The position numbers and the translations under genes were made by a program. A stretch of DNA of 52,138 nucleotides, taken from NCBI GenBank assembly GCA_034189035.1, contig JAXHVA010000020.1, positions 1-52,138 of the forward strand, read 5' to 3'. Below, piece by piece: positions 8,266-18,671 of the stretch. How positions within the stretch are numbered: the stretch's first letter is position 1; every line of letters begins with the position of its first letter. Source of the stretch: JAUXFK01 sp034189035 (GTDB lineage: Bacteria > Desulfobacterota > UBA8473). A model generated the notes under the pieces. That model saw only the letters and a program-made list of their open reading frames with translations. It was not told the origin of the DNA and did not search any database.

Positions 8266-10236
8266 ATGAAAATACATCTTATATTTCGAACAACTAGAGA
8301 TCTCTTTATAGCAGCGATTCTTTTCGGATTTTTCTCTATCTTAGGATGCGCTGGGGGTGGGACAGAGATTGGAAATCCCGATACGTTTAGCGATTCTATG
8401 GAACTAGAGGTCTATCTCAAGGATCAGTTTGCCAGCAGCGTCATCTCGTATGAAGCCCCTCTGTCTGAAGTTTCGCTTGTGGACAGTCTGACTGGAGATC
8501 CTATTCCTCAATTCTCGCAGACTAATGTGCAGGAAGCCGGGGTAGATGAGGCCGACAAAGTCAAGACTGACGGCACATATCTATATGTCGCAGATGATCA
8601 AGCCGTCCATATTGTTAAAGCAGTGCCGGCAGATTCCATGAGCGTGATCAGCACGATCAGCGTGAACGGGGCCGTTGATACCCTCTACCTCTATAAAGAC
8701 CTCCTTATTGTCATTTATCTCCCGAAAGGAGGTGCTGGTTCCTCCTGGATGGGCACAGACCTGGTAGGGAATGTGGGGATTGGGATGCCTTACTGGATTC
8801 CGATAAAGTCACAGACCGGTGTTCTCATCGTAGATGTAAAGAATCCGTCTTCCCCCGAGTGGGTCGAAGAAATAGTCACAGACGGTTGGCAGGTCTCATC
8901 TCGTCTTACTGGAGGAAAGCTCCATATTGTCCAGCAGTTCCTCCCGAATCTCCCCCCACTTCAGTTGAGATATGACGGGACAGAAGAGGGTCTGACTGAG
9001 GCTATTGCAGCGAATTATCAAAGTCTCGATACTGTCACTTTCGACAAATTGATTCCTTCTTATGATATGCTTGATGAGAATGGTAATCAGATTGAAGGCG
9101 GTCCACTCGTAGCCCCTCAGAACTTCTATCGTCCAAATGAGCCAGGCGGGGGAAGCATCGTAACCATACTGACATTCAATCTTGAAGATATATCAGGGGG
9201 ATTCCAGAGTGTGGGTCTTGTGGCAGATGCGCATACAGTCTATGCATCAACACAGGCTCTCTATGTAGCTGCCAATCGATGGAACAACGGATCAGTGTCT
9301 ACTGACACTGACATCGATGACCGATACTATCAGACTGTTCTTCACAAGTTTACACTCACCAAAGAACACGTTATGCTGGAGGGCAGCGGCAAAGTGAGCG
9401 GGAAGATACTCAACCAGTTCTCTCTGGGTGAGTATCAGGACGTGCTGCGCATCGCTACGACTACCGGTGATTTTTGGAGGGAACCGGTGCTCAATAATAA
9501 TTTCTATTGCCTTACGGTAAAGGACAATAGACTGAAAATCATTGGTAAGCTGGAGAACCTCGCCCCTGGTGAGAGTATTTACTCTGCACGTTTTATCGGC
9601 CCTCGCGGATTTCTTGTAACCTTTGTCAAGGTTGATCCTCTCTTTACCCTCGACCTCTCCGATCCAACCGCTCCACAGCTGGTGGGTGAGTTGAAGGTTC
9701 CGGGATATTCCGATTATATCCATCCCTTGGGCGAGGATCATCTCATAACGATCGGCAAAGATACGGAAGAATACCAAGGCACAGCATATTACCAGGGCGT
9801 ACAGCTCTCCATCTTTGATATCAGTGATTTTGCAGATCCCAAGCTTTTGCACAAGGAGGTGATCGGAGACCGGGGAACAACCTCTGAAGCGCTTTATGAT
9901 CACAAGGCTTTTACCTTCTGGGAGGAGAATGGTCTCCTGGCAATTCCCGTGGATCTTTTCGAGCATGAGACAGAACCCAATCTTCCTTACAGTAATGGCA
10001 TTAATACGTTTAGTGGTCTCTATGTGTATGGAGTCACCGTTGAAGACGGATTTGATCCTCTCGGCCGTATCAGTACGGATTCGGCTATAGGGGGCTGGTA
10101 CTATGACTATAACTGGCTCAGGGGGGTTTTCATTGATGAAGGTGTTTATGCGGTAAACTATCAAGCCGTCCGATCCGCAGACATAGAGGATATAGAAGGA
10201 ACCGTGAATACGCTTATTATTAACGATGAACACTAA
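8266..10236 (+). CDS. Beta-propeller domain lipoprotein (PF09826-like)
   Basis: A 656-residue exported lipoprotein. A hydrophobic signal (FIAAILFGFFSILGC) ends in lipobox Cys28, followed at once by AGGGTEIGNPDTF. The segment TNVQEAGVDEADKVKTDGTY is the signature start of the PF09826 beta-propeller family. Repeated blades follow (LYVADDQAVHIVKA, ILTFNLEDISGGFQSVGLVA, LSIFDISDFADPKLLH). It is full length for the family. RBS AAGGAAGGG overlaps the end of the upstream regulator gene. It likely acts as a surface or periplasmic scaffold; no enzymatic residues are evident. Confidence 0.85.
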   Translation: MKIHLIFRTTRDLFIAAILFGFFSILGCAGGGTEIGNPDTFSDSMELEVYLKDQFASSVISYEAPLSEVSLVDSLTGDPIPQFSQTNVQEAGVDEADKVKTDGTYLYVADDQAVHIVKAVPADSMSVISTISVNGAVDTLYLYKDLLIVIYLPKGGAGSSWMGTDLVGNVGIGMPYWIPIKSQTGVLIVDVKNPSSPEWVEEIVTDGWQVSSRLTGGKLHIVQQFLPNLPPLQLRYDGTEEGLTEAIAANYQSLDTVTFDKLIPSYDMLDENGNQIEGGPLVAPQNFYRPNEPGGGSIVTILTFNLEDISGGFQSVGLVADAHTVYASTQALYVAANRWNNGSVSTDTDIDDRYYQTVLHKFTLTKEHVMLEGSGKVSGKILNQFSLGEYQDVLRIATTTGDFWREPVLNNNFYCLTVKDNRLKIIGKLENLAPGESIYSARFIGPRGFLVTFVKVDPLFTLDLSDPTAPQLVGELKVPGYSDYIHPLGEDHLITIGKDTEEYQGTAYYQGVQLSIFDISDFADPKLLHKEVIGDRGTTSEALYDHKAFTFWEENGLLAIPVDLFEHETEPNLPYSNGINTFSGLYVYGVTVEDGFDPLGRISTDSAIGGWYYDYNWLRGVFIDEGVYAVNYQAVRSADIEDIEGTVNTLIINDEH

Positions 10237-10529
10237 TACGGATGTGGGGGCCCCTCGGCTCCCTCTCCTCTTCCTTTATCCCTTGCCATCTGTGTGCAGG
10301 GTTGTGGTTGTATGGGAAGTAAAGTCCCCAGTTGCCCGATTATGATTCCAATTCATGCAAGAAGGTATTGATTGCCTAGCCTATTTCTACCGGAGAATCC
10401 TCCTGAATAAAATGAATTTCCTTGACAGTAATTTCCTTTTCGTTTGCCCAAGTATGACGGAAATCCCTCGGTTTTATCATCAGAATTACACCAGGATCGG
10501 TGTGTCAGTGATATCTAGTTTTTCAGTTG

Positions 10530-10975
10530 CTAAAAACATTTATTTTTACATGAGGTTGTAGTTCCAAGATACCTTTCAAAATCTGCTCCGCAATAACCAA
10601 GTTCCCCAATACCAATCCATGAGATTGCACGGCTTGTAATTGTCTTATTCTTATAATCCTTGAAAATAAGACCGACCGTTAGAATCAGCTCCAAGAAGAA
10701 TTCCATTTCTAATATTAAGCCCATCTGAGAAAAGAATTCAGAGATACTCCAAAGATCATCCAATTGATTTTCCAGTAAACGGTTACTCTTACAGGCTGTG
10801 TTGATTTACTTTTTGTTTTTTCACGAAACTTCTTAAAGATAAACTGTCGAATAACTCCCTGATTTCTTTAATATTTGAGCGAATGATCTTTAAACTGCCA
10901 GGTCAGGTCATTTAAGAAAGAGTCCTTTTCTCTTTCATCTAGAAATAGTCGATCTTCTTTTTTCTCGCATATCAT
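10530..10975 (-). pseudogene. Unrecognised gene with at least two frameshifts
   Basis: Three overlapping frames read like successive parts of one protein of about 148 residues: MICEKKEDRLFLDEREKDSF from 10975, then IKEIRELFDSLSLRSFVKKQ, then NQLDDLWSISEFFSQMGLIL ending at 10530. The ATG overlaps the stop of the gene at 10972-11166 by four bases (ATGA), as in an operon. Net length is one base short of a multiple of three. I do not recognise the family. The protein-like composition over several frames suggests a decayed gene, not random sequence. Bases 10237-10529 hold nothing recognisable. Confidence 0.35.
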
Positions 10976-11166
10976 TGTTTTTCCAGTTCACTTACAATAT
11001 CGTCAATACTGATATGGTGGGATAGATCGCTAAACAGATTTTCTTTTAACGAAATAGCCGTCCTGGAGACAAAGGTAATGAGGTAATGATTACCAAAAGA
11101 TGAATCTATGAGTTGCAAGACCGTATCGTTTCCAAAATCAAAGGTTTCTACTACTCTTTCTTCCAT
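10972..11166 (-). CDS. Short unrecognised ORF, possibly the 3' part of a decayed gene
   Basis: A 64-codon frame from the ATG at 11166: MEERVVETFDFGNDTVLQLI, then TFVSRTAISLKENL, ending IDDIVSELEKQ. The frame stays open upstream for a further protein-like stretch (HQTAIKLLIEMILFDRVRIT), so the true start may be lost. No clear RBS. The stop overlaps the next start (ATGA at 10972-10975). The acidic alpha/beta composition suggests a genuine small protein, but no family is recognised and its neighbours are decayed. Confidence 0.3.
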   Translation of the reverse strand: MEERVVETFDFGNDTVLQLIDSSFGNHYLITFVSRTAISLKENLFSDLSHHISIDDIVSELEKQ

Positions 11167-11342
11167 AATGTTTCTTTCAAATAAAAAGGTTATTCTTACT
11201 CTATCAAAGAGTATCATTTCTATTAACAATTTTATTGCTGTCTGATGAATGTTTGATGTCTTCTTTAACCAAACTTTAATCCGATAGTAATAAAACCATA
11301 ACAAAACTTTAGATAATCTATGGCAAGAAAAAAACCTACTTG

Positions 11343-12100
11343 AAGAAAGGAGGTGGACGACGTCACAAATTGATTCGCAGTATTGACCGGATCGAATGAA
11401 TTGCTCATGAGGTATTTGAACTTGTATTAGCTTACCCGGACCATAATACAGGCGGTATGAAAATCGGTCACTACAACACTGCAATGGGTTATACTGAAAC
11501 ACACGGATCGAAGATCTCTTTGATCCCCTCAAGGGTATGAAAATCACATCCGGAGGGCTTGTGAATATATTGGTGGATACAGAGGATGATTCTGAACTCA
11601 TTGCAAAGGTTTCTCAATACTGGTCATTGAATATTACCCAGGATGACGTTGATGAAATTCGCGGCCTAGAACCTTTTATGGGTTTAAATTATGCACTCGC
11701 AGGTTTGCTCAGCAAGAACTATACGGTAATCGCCTGGACCACTCATGGTCACAACGGCGAAACGGTTCCACTTTGGGTCCATGGTGCAGACGCTCCGCTC
11801 GGGATTATTGACAATACAACGTTAGCAGCAATAGCCGCTGATTCAATGTGTATAAAACTTGACACATTGACTGAAACACTCTACGTCGATCTCAGCTCTG
11901 TTACAGACGATTATTTGATCGATGACACTGACCCTGAAAATCTAGTGCTGAAAGTCAAAGAAGCGGAACTTCCGATCAACAAGGACTATATGGTAATGAA
12001 CAATAATATTATAGAGCTTCCCGCTCTCACTGTCTATGCACCTGCTACAGATAAGGTGTATATTTCCAAAAAGGCTCTTTATAAACTCGGTCTTCTCTAG
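11343..12100 (+). pseudogene. Alkaline phosphatase C-terminal remnant (phoA-like)
   Basis: The last 187 codons (from 11537) contain AWTTHGHNGETVPLWVHG, the alkaline phosphatase segment with a zinc-ligand His. Upstream, other frames show SQID (11363-11374), then AHEVFELVLAYPDHNTGG, the segment carrying another metal-ligand His. A frame change lies between that part and DLFDPLKGMKITSGG (near 11515). There is no N-terminal half with the catalytic Ser, so only about the last 250 residues survive, broken by two or more frameshifts. A terminator follows. In the family the enzyme releases phosphate from monoesters in the periplasm; here it is dead. It lies convergent with the equally broken pst-phoU cluster. 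Confidence 0.85.
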
Positions 12101-12125
12101 AGAGTAATAGAACATCCCTCAAATG

Positions 12126-12153
12126 AAAGGGGAGACACGTGGTCTCCCCTTTT
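12126..12153 (+). terminator. Rho-independent terminator after the phosphatase remnant
   Basis: A perfect stem AAAGGGGAGAC / GTCTCCCCTTT with a 5-base loop, ending in a T run. It lies 26 bases after the stop at 12100. Confidence 0.85.
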
Positions 12154-12245
12154 ATATTTACCCATGGAATCTCTCTTAACAAGACAGAATACAGCTACAT
12201 TTTGCGCATGACACGAGACCTGATATGGACGATATTTCTGTCAAC

Positions 12246-12689
12246 TTATTTATATCGACCGAAATTCGCAGGATAGAAAAAGACAGTATCCTTATCATCC
12301 CTTGCCCAGACTACAAAATCCATATCCATTATAAAATTTGATACCTTACAGAGAAATTCCTCTGATTGAATTGTTGTATCTTCAATAGTGGCACTTAAAA
12401 CTTCCCCCGTATACTCCACAGTGACTTTGAATGTAACAGAACCGGCAGTCAGTTTTTTACCCTTCGATTTCATATACTCGAAAAGTGTATGTCCATTGCA
12501 TATCACAGGCACCATATCGAGGATGATACTCTGTTTCGATCTTGGACCTGATACGACTGTCAAACCTTTCACATGACGTGGAATAATCTCAAAACAATTA
12601 TTCGCGTCAGATGAAGATCTCTGAATATATGGACTGCATGCATAAACACATTGCAGTGCACAGATCGATAAATATAAAACAATTTTCAA
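12246..12689 (-). CDS. Small lipoprotein with AgmX/PglI or TonB-like C-terminal domain
   Basis: A 147-residue protein. The N-terminus is hydrophobic and ends in a possible lipobox (CVYACS). The C-terminal part (GSVTFKVTVEYTGEVLSATI, then a closing YPANFG) follows the pattern of the AgmX/PglI C-terminal domain: a strand, 'G-x-V' turn, then a helix around EEFLCKVSNFI. Such domains are linked to envelope energy-coupling and gliding or secretion complexes. The start is uncertain: a TTG at 12689 without a clear RBS, while an out-of-frame ATG lies 16 bases upstream, so a small frameshift in the signal peptide is possible. It follows phoU by 61 bases on the same strand. Confidence 0.55.
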   Translation of the reverse strand: MKIVLYLSICALQCVYACSPYIQRSSSDANNCFEIIPRHVKGLTVVSGPRSKQSIILDMVPVICNGHTLFEYMKSKGKKLTAGSVTFKVTVEYTGEVLSATIEDTTIQSEEFLCKVSNFIMDMDFVVWARDDKDTVFFYPANFGRYK

Positions 12690-12750
12690 TGAATAGAAAG
12701 ATCATAAAATAGTCATACATAACCTCTCGGGCTTCAGCTTTTGATGAATA

Positions 12751-13425
12751 TCATTTAGAAGACTCACCTCGGTAGATTTGTCCCATAACGATGTAGTACA
12801 CATTTTCGGCTATATTCGTTATATGATCCTCTATTCTCTCACATGCTCGAGCAAAAAATAACAGGCTAGTACATGTATTCACACTGTTCGGATTCTTTGA
12901 CATCACTATACGCAACTTATCTATCATTTTCAAAAATATCGTATCTATCTTGTCATCACAATGCCAGACCTCCGCGGCCTTTTCAATATTCAGTTCAAGA
13001 TATGAATCGATGATATCCTCAAGCATGTGACCTGCAATCCGTGCCATGCATAATATCGAATCCACAGGCTCCTTAAGATTATCGTGCCTCAAGTCAATGA
13101 GATGTTTTGCGATGTTTGCCGCATAATTTACAATGCGTTCTAAATCAGCTGCTATCCTCTGCCCTGCTATGATATTTCTAAGATCATTTGCCAGGGGCTG
13201 TCGTGATACGATCATACTGATAGTTAAGTCATCTATTTCTGCCTGGAGAGCATTGATTTTTTCATCGTTATGAACGACCTCTTGCGCCAGTCCACAGTTT
13301 TCTTCAATAAAAGCTTCAGTGGCTTTGTTGAGCTAAACCTGTGCATTTCTTCCCATGATGGATATTTTTTTTCTGAGAAGATCCAATTCTTTTTGATATG
13401 ACCTCACTGTATGCTCACTTTTCAT
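12751..13425 (-). pseudogene. phoU: PhoU phosphate regulator, interrupted by an in-frame TAG
   Basis: From the ATG at 13425 the frame reads through 225 codons to 12751 with one interruption: TAG at 13333-13335 (codon 31). Both sides match PhoU: an N-terminal SYQKELDLLRKKISIMGRNA and a second helical repeat with ERIVNYAANIAKH and ACERIEDHITNIAE. PhoU dampens Pst transport and PhoR signalling when phosphate is plentiful. Length is normal (224 residues). The gene is the last of the pst cluster and starts 11 bases after pstB. Truncated products from internal starts such as 13215 would lack the first helices. Confidence 0.9.
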
Positions 13426-13436
13426 CGGCCAGTCTC

Positions 13437-14244
13437 CTAACCAAAACGCCCTGTAATGTAGTCTTCGGTTAATCTGTGTTGTGGATTGGTAAATATTTGT
13501 TCTGTCAGGCCGACCTCAATGAGTTCACCGAGATGGAAATATGCTGTACGCTGGGAAACCCGGGCAGACTGTTGCATCGAATGTGTCACAATAACAATAG
13601 TATATTGCTCACGCAGTTCGTCTATCAGGTCTTCAATCCTCGCTGTAGCTATAGGATCAAGTGCTGAACATGGTTCATCCATGAGAATCACCTCAGGGTT
13701 TATAGCGATAGCCCTAGCAATAAATACACAGCCTCTGTTGCTGACCGCCTGACAAACCAGTACCGAGTTGTCGCAAACGGTCTTTCACTTCATCCCATAG
13801 ACCTGATTTCTTCAATGATAATTCAACAAGTTCATCGGTTTCGTCTCTGGTGTGCACGAGTCCGTGAATCCTCGGTCCATATACGATGTTATCATAGATG
13901 GATTTTGGGAATGGATTGGGCTTTTGAAAGACCATGCCTATCAGCGCCCGCAGGAGAACCACGTCTATATTCTTGTCATAGATGTTGAGACCATCGAATC
14001 GTATCTCTCCTCTCATGTAACATCCCTCTATCGTATCGTTCATCCGGTTAAAACAACGAATGAAAGTCGACTTGCCGCATCCTGAGGGCCCTATCATGGC
14101 GATGACCTCGTTGCAGCCGATATCTATGGTCACATCCGTAATGGCTTGCTTGTCTCCATAGAATACGTCAACATTACGGCATGTAAAAAGTGGATTTTCT
14201 ACAAAAACATCCCCTACAGTCTTGACCTTTTTGCTCTTTTCCAT
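13437..14244 (-). pseudogene. pstB: Phosphate ABC transporter ATPase PstB, 4-bp duplication frameshift
   Basis: A PstB with Walker A GPSGCGKST, Q-loop FQKPNPFP, signature LSGGQQQRLCI, Walker B ILMDEPCSALDP and the switch-region THSM. Right after RLCI the frame breaks: TATT is duplicated (plus-strand AATAAATA at 13719-13726), producing a stop. Removing four bases restores the expected RLCIARAIAINPEVILMDEP and a normal 267-residue protein. A tandem 4-bp duplication is a typical real slippage mutation and not a usual base-calling error. The signature and Walker B halves are separated, so no functional ATPase is expected. Confidence 0.93.
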
Positions 14245-14448
14245 TCGAGTATATATCCTCTTTTCTAAATCTTCAGCTGGAGCTAACCCTGTGCCCTTAA
14301 TTTTGCCTCCTTTTATTGTAACGCCTCAATACCTTCGTATAATATACGTATGGCGTCCCTCGCAAAAAAGCTTTTATGAATAACATTGTGAATGAGATCT
14401 GTATGGCAGACCGAGACTCCATGCCCTGGTCTGCTCAAAACAATCGTT

Positions 14449-15503
14449 TTAAAGGTCGCTACAGGAAATTGTCCTCAGCTCGTGTACATCTTTCCGGTAT
14501 GCTTTTCGTTCCTCATCCGGCATTGGAATCAAACCCTTTTCACTCAAATAGCCGTATGGCCCCCATGTCTTTCTGCTGATGAATTCCTTCAAGTATCCTT
14601 TCATGCCTGGAATGACGTCCACATGGGCCTTCTTCACATAGAAGAAGAGAGGACGGGATACAGGATAGTGACCCGAGGCTATAGCTTCAAATGTAGGCTG
14701 AACGCCATCAATGTAAGACCCCTGGATTCTGTCCATATTCTGATCGAGGAAACTGAAGCCGAAGATTCCAAGAGCATTTGGGTTGGCAACGAGTTTTTGA
14801 ATAATGAGATTATCAATTTCACCTGCCTCGATATAGGCTCCGTCTTCACGAATTGTATGACAGATTGCCTTGTATCTTTTTTTGTCCTTTTTCTTCATCC
14901 CCTTGATCCAGGCAAACTCTTTTGCTCCTCCTTCCATGGCTAGTCCCATAAAGGCATCCCTCGTTCCAGAAGTAGGTAGTGGACCCAAAACCTCAATCTT
15001 CTTACTCCGTAAAGAAGAGTTGACATCATTCCATGTTCGATGATGATTGGGAATAAGCCTTTCTTGTCCTCGAGGATCCGGAATCTCTTTGGCCAATGCA
15101 AGAAAGATATCTTTTCTGTTGAGCTTCAGAGGCTTTGCATTCTTCGAATTCGCAAGGACAATCCCATCATACCCTATCTTCACTTCAACGATCTCTTTTA
15201 CTCCGTTGGAAAAACATTTCTCACACTCGGTTTTTTTTATCCTCCGTGAGGCATTTGTTATATCCGGATGCTGTACTCCTACTCCTGCACAGAACAGCAT
15301 CAAGCCGCCACCTGACCCTGTGGATTCTATCTTTGAGGTCTTGTACTTCGTTGTTTTTCCAAATTGCTCCGCAACGACCGTGGCAAAAGGATATACAGTC
15401 GACGATCCGACAATGTTGATATAATCTCTCGCTGATTGAGCGTCGGCAATCCCAAATGTCACGGCGAGCAGCAGTGAAACAATAATCAGTATTTTTTTCT
15501 CAT
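14449..15503 (-). pseudogene. pstS: Phosphate-binding protein PstS, frameshifted in its signal peptide
   Basis: The mature part (from about 15462) is intact: NIVGSSTVYPFATVVAEQFG, TSKIESTGSGGG and a phosphate-binding PTSGTRDAF segment. The real start is the ATG at 15503, with RBS AAGGAGG, but an A7 tract (plus strand 15492-15498) puts the next codons out of frame. One extra A would give MRKKILIIVSLLLAVTFG, a normal signal peptide, and a 351-residue protein. As written, only a leaderless product from an alternative start could be made, which would not reach the periplasm. A contraction in a homopolymer could also be phase-variable or a sequencing error. Confidence 0.88.
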
Positions 15504-15564
15504 CTTTCTTCCTCCTTAGCTGAAATATTTGATCTTTTAAAAAAGTGAATAAAACCTATACATT

Positions 15565-16802
15565 TTAACAACGGCGTTCAAAACGATTTCGTAATAAGAC
15601 CGCTGAAGCATTCATGACAATAAGAAAGGCCAACAGGACCAATATTGCTGCTGAAGTCCTTTCAAGAAATGCCCGCTCAGGGCTATCTGCCCACAGATAA
15701 ATCTGCACAGGCAAAACCGTGGACGGGTCAGTAATACCACCGGGTATCTCCACGATAAAGGTCACCATACCGACCATGAGCAAAGGGGCTGTCTCTCCGA
15801 GTGCCTGAGCCATGCCTATAATAGTTCCCGTCAACATCGCAGGCATGGCCAGGGGTAACACGTGATGAAAGACCATCTGCATCTTCGAAGCGCCTATTCC
15901 AAAGGCCGCTTCTCGTATCGACGGAGGCACGGATTTGAGTGATGCACGCTGGCTATAATAATTGTAGGCAAGGTCATTAGGATGAGAACCAGTCCTCCCA
16001 CCAATGGCGCAGAACGGGGAAGACCGAAACGGTTCAAAAAGACAGCAAGCCCCAAAAGACCGAAGACAATTGAAGGAACAGTGGCCAGATTGTTGATATT
16101 GACCTCAATGAAATCAGTGAAACGATTCTGCACTGAAAATTCTTCCAGGTAGATAGCGGCAGCCACACCGATGGGGAATGACAGGGCCAAAGTGATGATT
16201 AGAGTAAAGAAGGAGCCCACCACGGCTCCCCATATTTCAGAAAGTTCAGGCTCCCTGGAATCTCCAGCAGTGAAGAACGTCGAATTGAAGCGCCTTTTTA
16301 TCCTTTTTTGCATGTCAAGTTGATCGATCCATGCCAGTTGCATGTCATTGAGTCTGCGTTCCTTTTCTGGAATACTTCTATCGAGATAGCCTCATGAGCA
16401 TGTTAACATCATCAGCAGCAGGCACCCAAACAGAAAGGGTTTTCCCCACAATGTCTGGTTTCGACAACACCTCCTTTCTTATTTGAAATGATGACCCCGG
16501 ACTGACAAGGGCGTATAATTTTCTCTTGTGGCGGCGTCCTTTCACATCAGGGAACATGTCGCTCAGGGTCTTCTTTATGAGTCGCTGATAGCAGTATCAA
16601 GCTCCAGGCCGAGCATTTCAGGATCGAAGAATACGTCCAAAGAGACAAATGTCTGTTGAAATGCTGAAAATCCTTTTCCTACAAGGCTCACAAAGAGAAG
16701 AGAAAGAAAAATAAGTGTCAAAACGACTGCTGATACACCATAGAAACGGAACCTTTTTTGAGCCCTGTACCTTTTTGCCAACCGCAGATTAATAATGTCC
16801 AC
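15565..16802 (-). pseudogene. pstA: Phosphate ABC permease PstA, at least three frameshifts
   Basis: The reading frame moves between three segments: an N-terminal membrane segment from a GTG at 16802 (VSAVVLTLIFLSLLFVSLVG), a middle part (LIITLALSFPIGVAAAIYLE, NNLATVPSIVFGLLG) and a C-terminal part (PPSIREAAFGIGASKMQ, LGETAPLLMVG). Breaks fall near 16576-16585, 16390 and 15947; the last is cured by adding one base (ASRASLKSVPPSIREAA). The conserved EAA-loop and the large periplasmic region are recognisable. PstA forms half of the membrane channel of the high-affinity phosphate importer. The gene lies 55 bases after pstC. Confidence 0.9.
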
Positions 16803-16857
16803 AGTTCTTTGAGGTAGATTCGACTCTTCCCTTTGAAACGAAAGGACCTACGGCTTA

Positions 16858-18251
16858 TTATTCATACTGTTCACGGTATCTTCTCACCACATGAAGCGCT
16901 ATGACATTCAAAAACAAAGTAACAACAAAGGATACCAAACCAAGGGCAAATGCAGCCAGTGTTTTAGGGCTGTCGAATTCCTGGTCACCTACAAGGAGTG
17001 TGACAATCTGTACTGTAACCGTAGTCACAGTCTCAAATGGATTTGCAGTTAATCTTACCGCTAAGCCCGCGGCCATAACGACGATCATTTTCTCTCCGAT
17101 GGCCCTGGATACAGCCAAAAGAATGCTCCTACTATGCCGGGTAAAGCAGCCGGAATGACAACATGACGTATTATCTCGGACTGGGTCATTCCAAGACTGT
17201 ACGCACCGTCCAGCAGCGTCTGGGGAACAGCGTTTATCACATCATCAGACAGAGACGACACAAATGGAATGATCATGATCCCCATGACAAAACCCGCAGC
17301 TAGAGCGCTCTCGGAAGAGATATCTAGGTTTGCCAAAGAACCCAGATTTCGGACGATGGGTGCAACGGTAAGGGCCGCGAAAAATCCGTACACTACCGTG
17401 GGAATTCCTGCCAGAATCTCCATTATTGGTTTTGTGACGTTACGGAAGGTTTTATGTGCATATTCTGACATATAAATTGCGGACATAAGCCCAAGAGGCA
17501 TGGCAACGCACATTGCGATCGCAGATATCATGAGTGTTCCGGTAAATACAGGTATGGCTCCAAATGAACCTGATTACCCTACCTGATCTTCACGAATGGG
17601 CATCTGTGGACTCCACTTAAGACCGAACAGAAAGTCTGTAACTGGAATGATCCTGAAAAATCGAATGGATTCATAGAATACGGACATGACTATGCCGATG
17701 GTTATGAAAACAGCAATAGCAATGGTGGAATACAAGACAAGGGCCACCTTGATGACCTGCTCCACATGATTACGAGCCCTCAATGCAGGTGATATCTTGT
17801 GACGAACAAAAAGGATGCTTGCAATGCCGATAGAGAGCACAACCAGAGCCAATGCCCGATGACTGAATTGTTTTAGCGTTGAGTATTTATAAGCAGCGTT
17901 CACTATTGTTTGATCGACCTGATTGGATACGATATTTCCATTTACCAGGTTTTTCATTTCATTGATGAGCAGGTTAAGCCTGTCCTGAGGAAGGTTCAGA
18001 ACTTACTCAGGAAGATCGGAAAGAATGAGGTGAGTGATAATAATCGGTTCAAATATGATCCAAAGGCCGACAATGAGAAGACCGGGGATACCACACCACA
18101 GGGCTGCGAACATTCCATAGTACGTCGGTCTGGAATGGAGGCTTTTAATGCCCTCTTTGGAATGTAAAACGTCAAAGGAACGCTTTCGACCAAAATAATA
18201 GGCAATGGATGAAAGGATGAGAAACACTGCAATTACGATGGGTGGCGACAT
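16858..18251 (-). pseudogene. pstC: Phosphate ABC permease PstC, two nonsense codons and one frameshift
   Basis: The N-terminal and central parts are in one frame, interrupted by TAA at 18003-18005 and again by TAA at 17574-17576 (REDQVG-stop-SGSFGAIP, where a Ser codon TCA would be expected). Near 17117 a one-base loss shifts the frame, ending PGIVGAF early; the last part continues as AVSRAIGEKMIVVMAAG to 16858. Total length corrected is 464 residues, a long PstC with an extra N-terminal membrane segment. The two point stops are base substitutions, which homopolymer errors do not produce. It is the first gene of the cluster. Confidence 0.92.
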
Positions 18252-18671
18252 GGTTGTTTTTATATTCTCCTTGCCTGTTCAAGTAAAAAAAGCATATTAA
18301 TAAAGCTCGTAATGTTTTAAATTATTAATATTCAACTTGGTTATATTTATATGATGTGTTAAAAACAAGCTGAACGCTTTTAAATCTTTTATTAGATTTT
18401 ATTACGTATTTAAATTACTTTAAGGCTTGCGTATTACGGGAGCGTTATGATTATATTACATTTACATGAAGGATTAATTCATTGCCATATTTGAAAAAGC
18501 AGTGATGAATAAAATAGATAGGAGAGTCTATAATTGAAAAGGTCACATCTTAGTTTATAATTTGTTTAGATAGGGATTATTGATATGGTAAGTCTAGCTT
18601 TATATTGGGGCAATGGCGTGACCATAAAATGACTATTGAGTTACATCCAAATAAAAAAGATTTTACCTTAC
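18252..18671. other. AT-rich intergenic region upstream of pstC
   Basis: About 420 bases without a gene. It should hold the pst cluster promoter, but no convincing Pho box or sigma-54 site was found by eye. Confidence 0.5.

Noticed and set aside
9292..10233. Long 313-codon open frame opposite the propeller lipoprotein
   Set aside because: It is the antisense of a clear gene, has no RBS and encodes no recognisable protein.
11170..11601. Upstream extension of the minus-strand frame through the phosphatase remnant
   Set aside because: It is antisense to recognisable alkaline phosphatase motifs; only the part below 11166 looks protein-like in its own right.
13333..13335. TAG in phoU as a pyrrolysine or other recoded codon
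   Set aside because: PhoU has no catalytic need for such a residue, neighbouring genes carry ordinary TAA stops, and no pyl genes are seen here.
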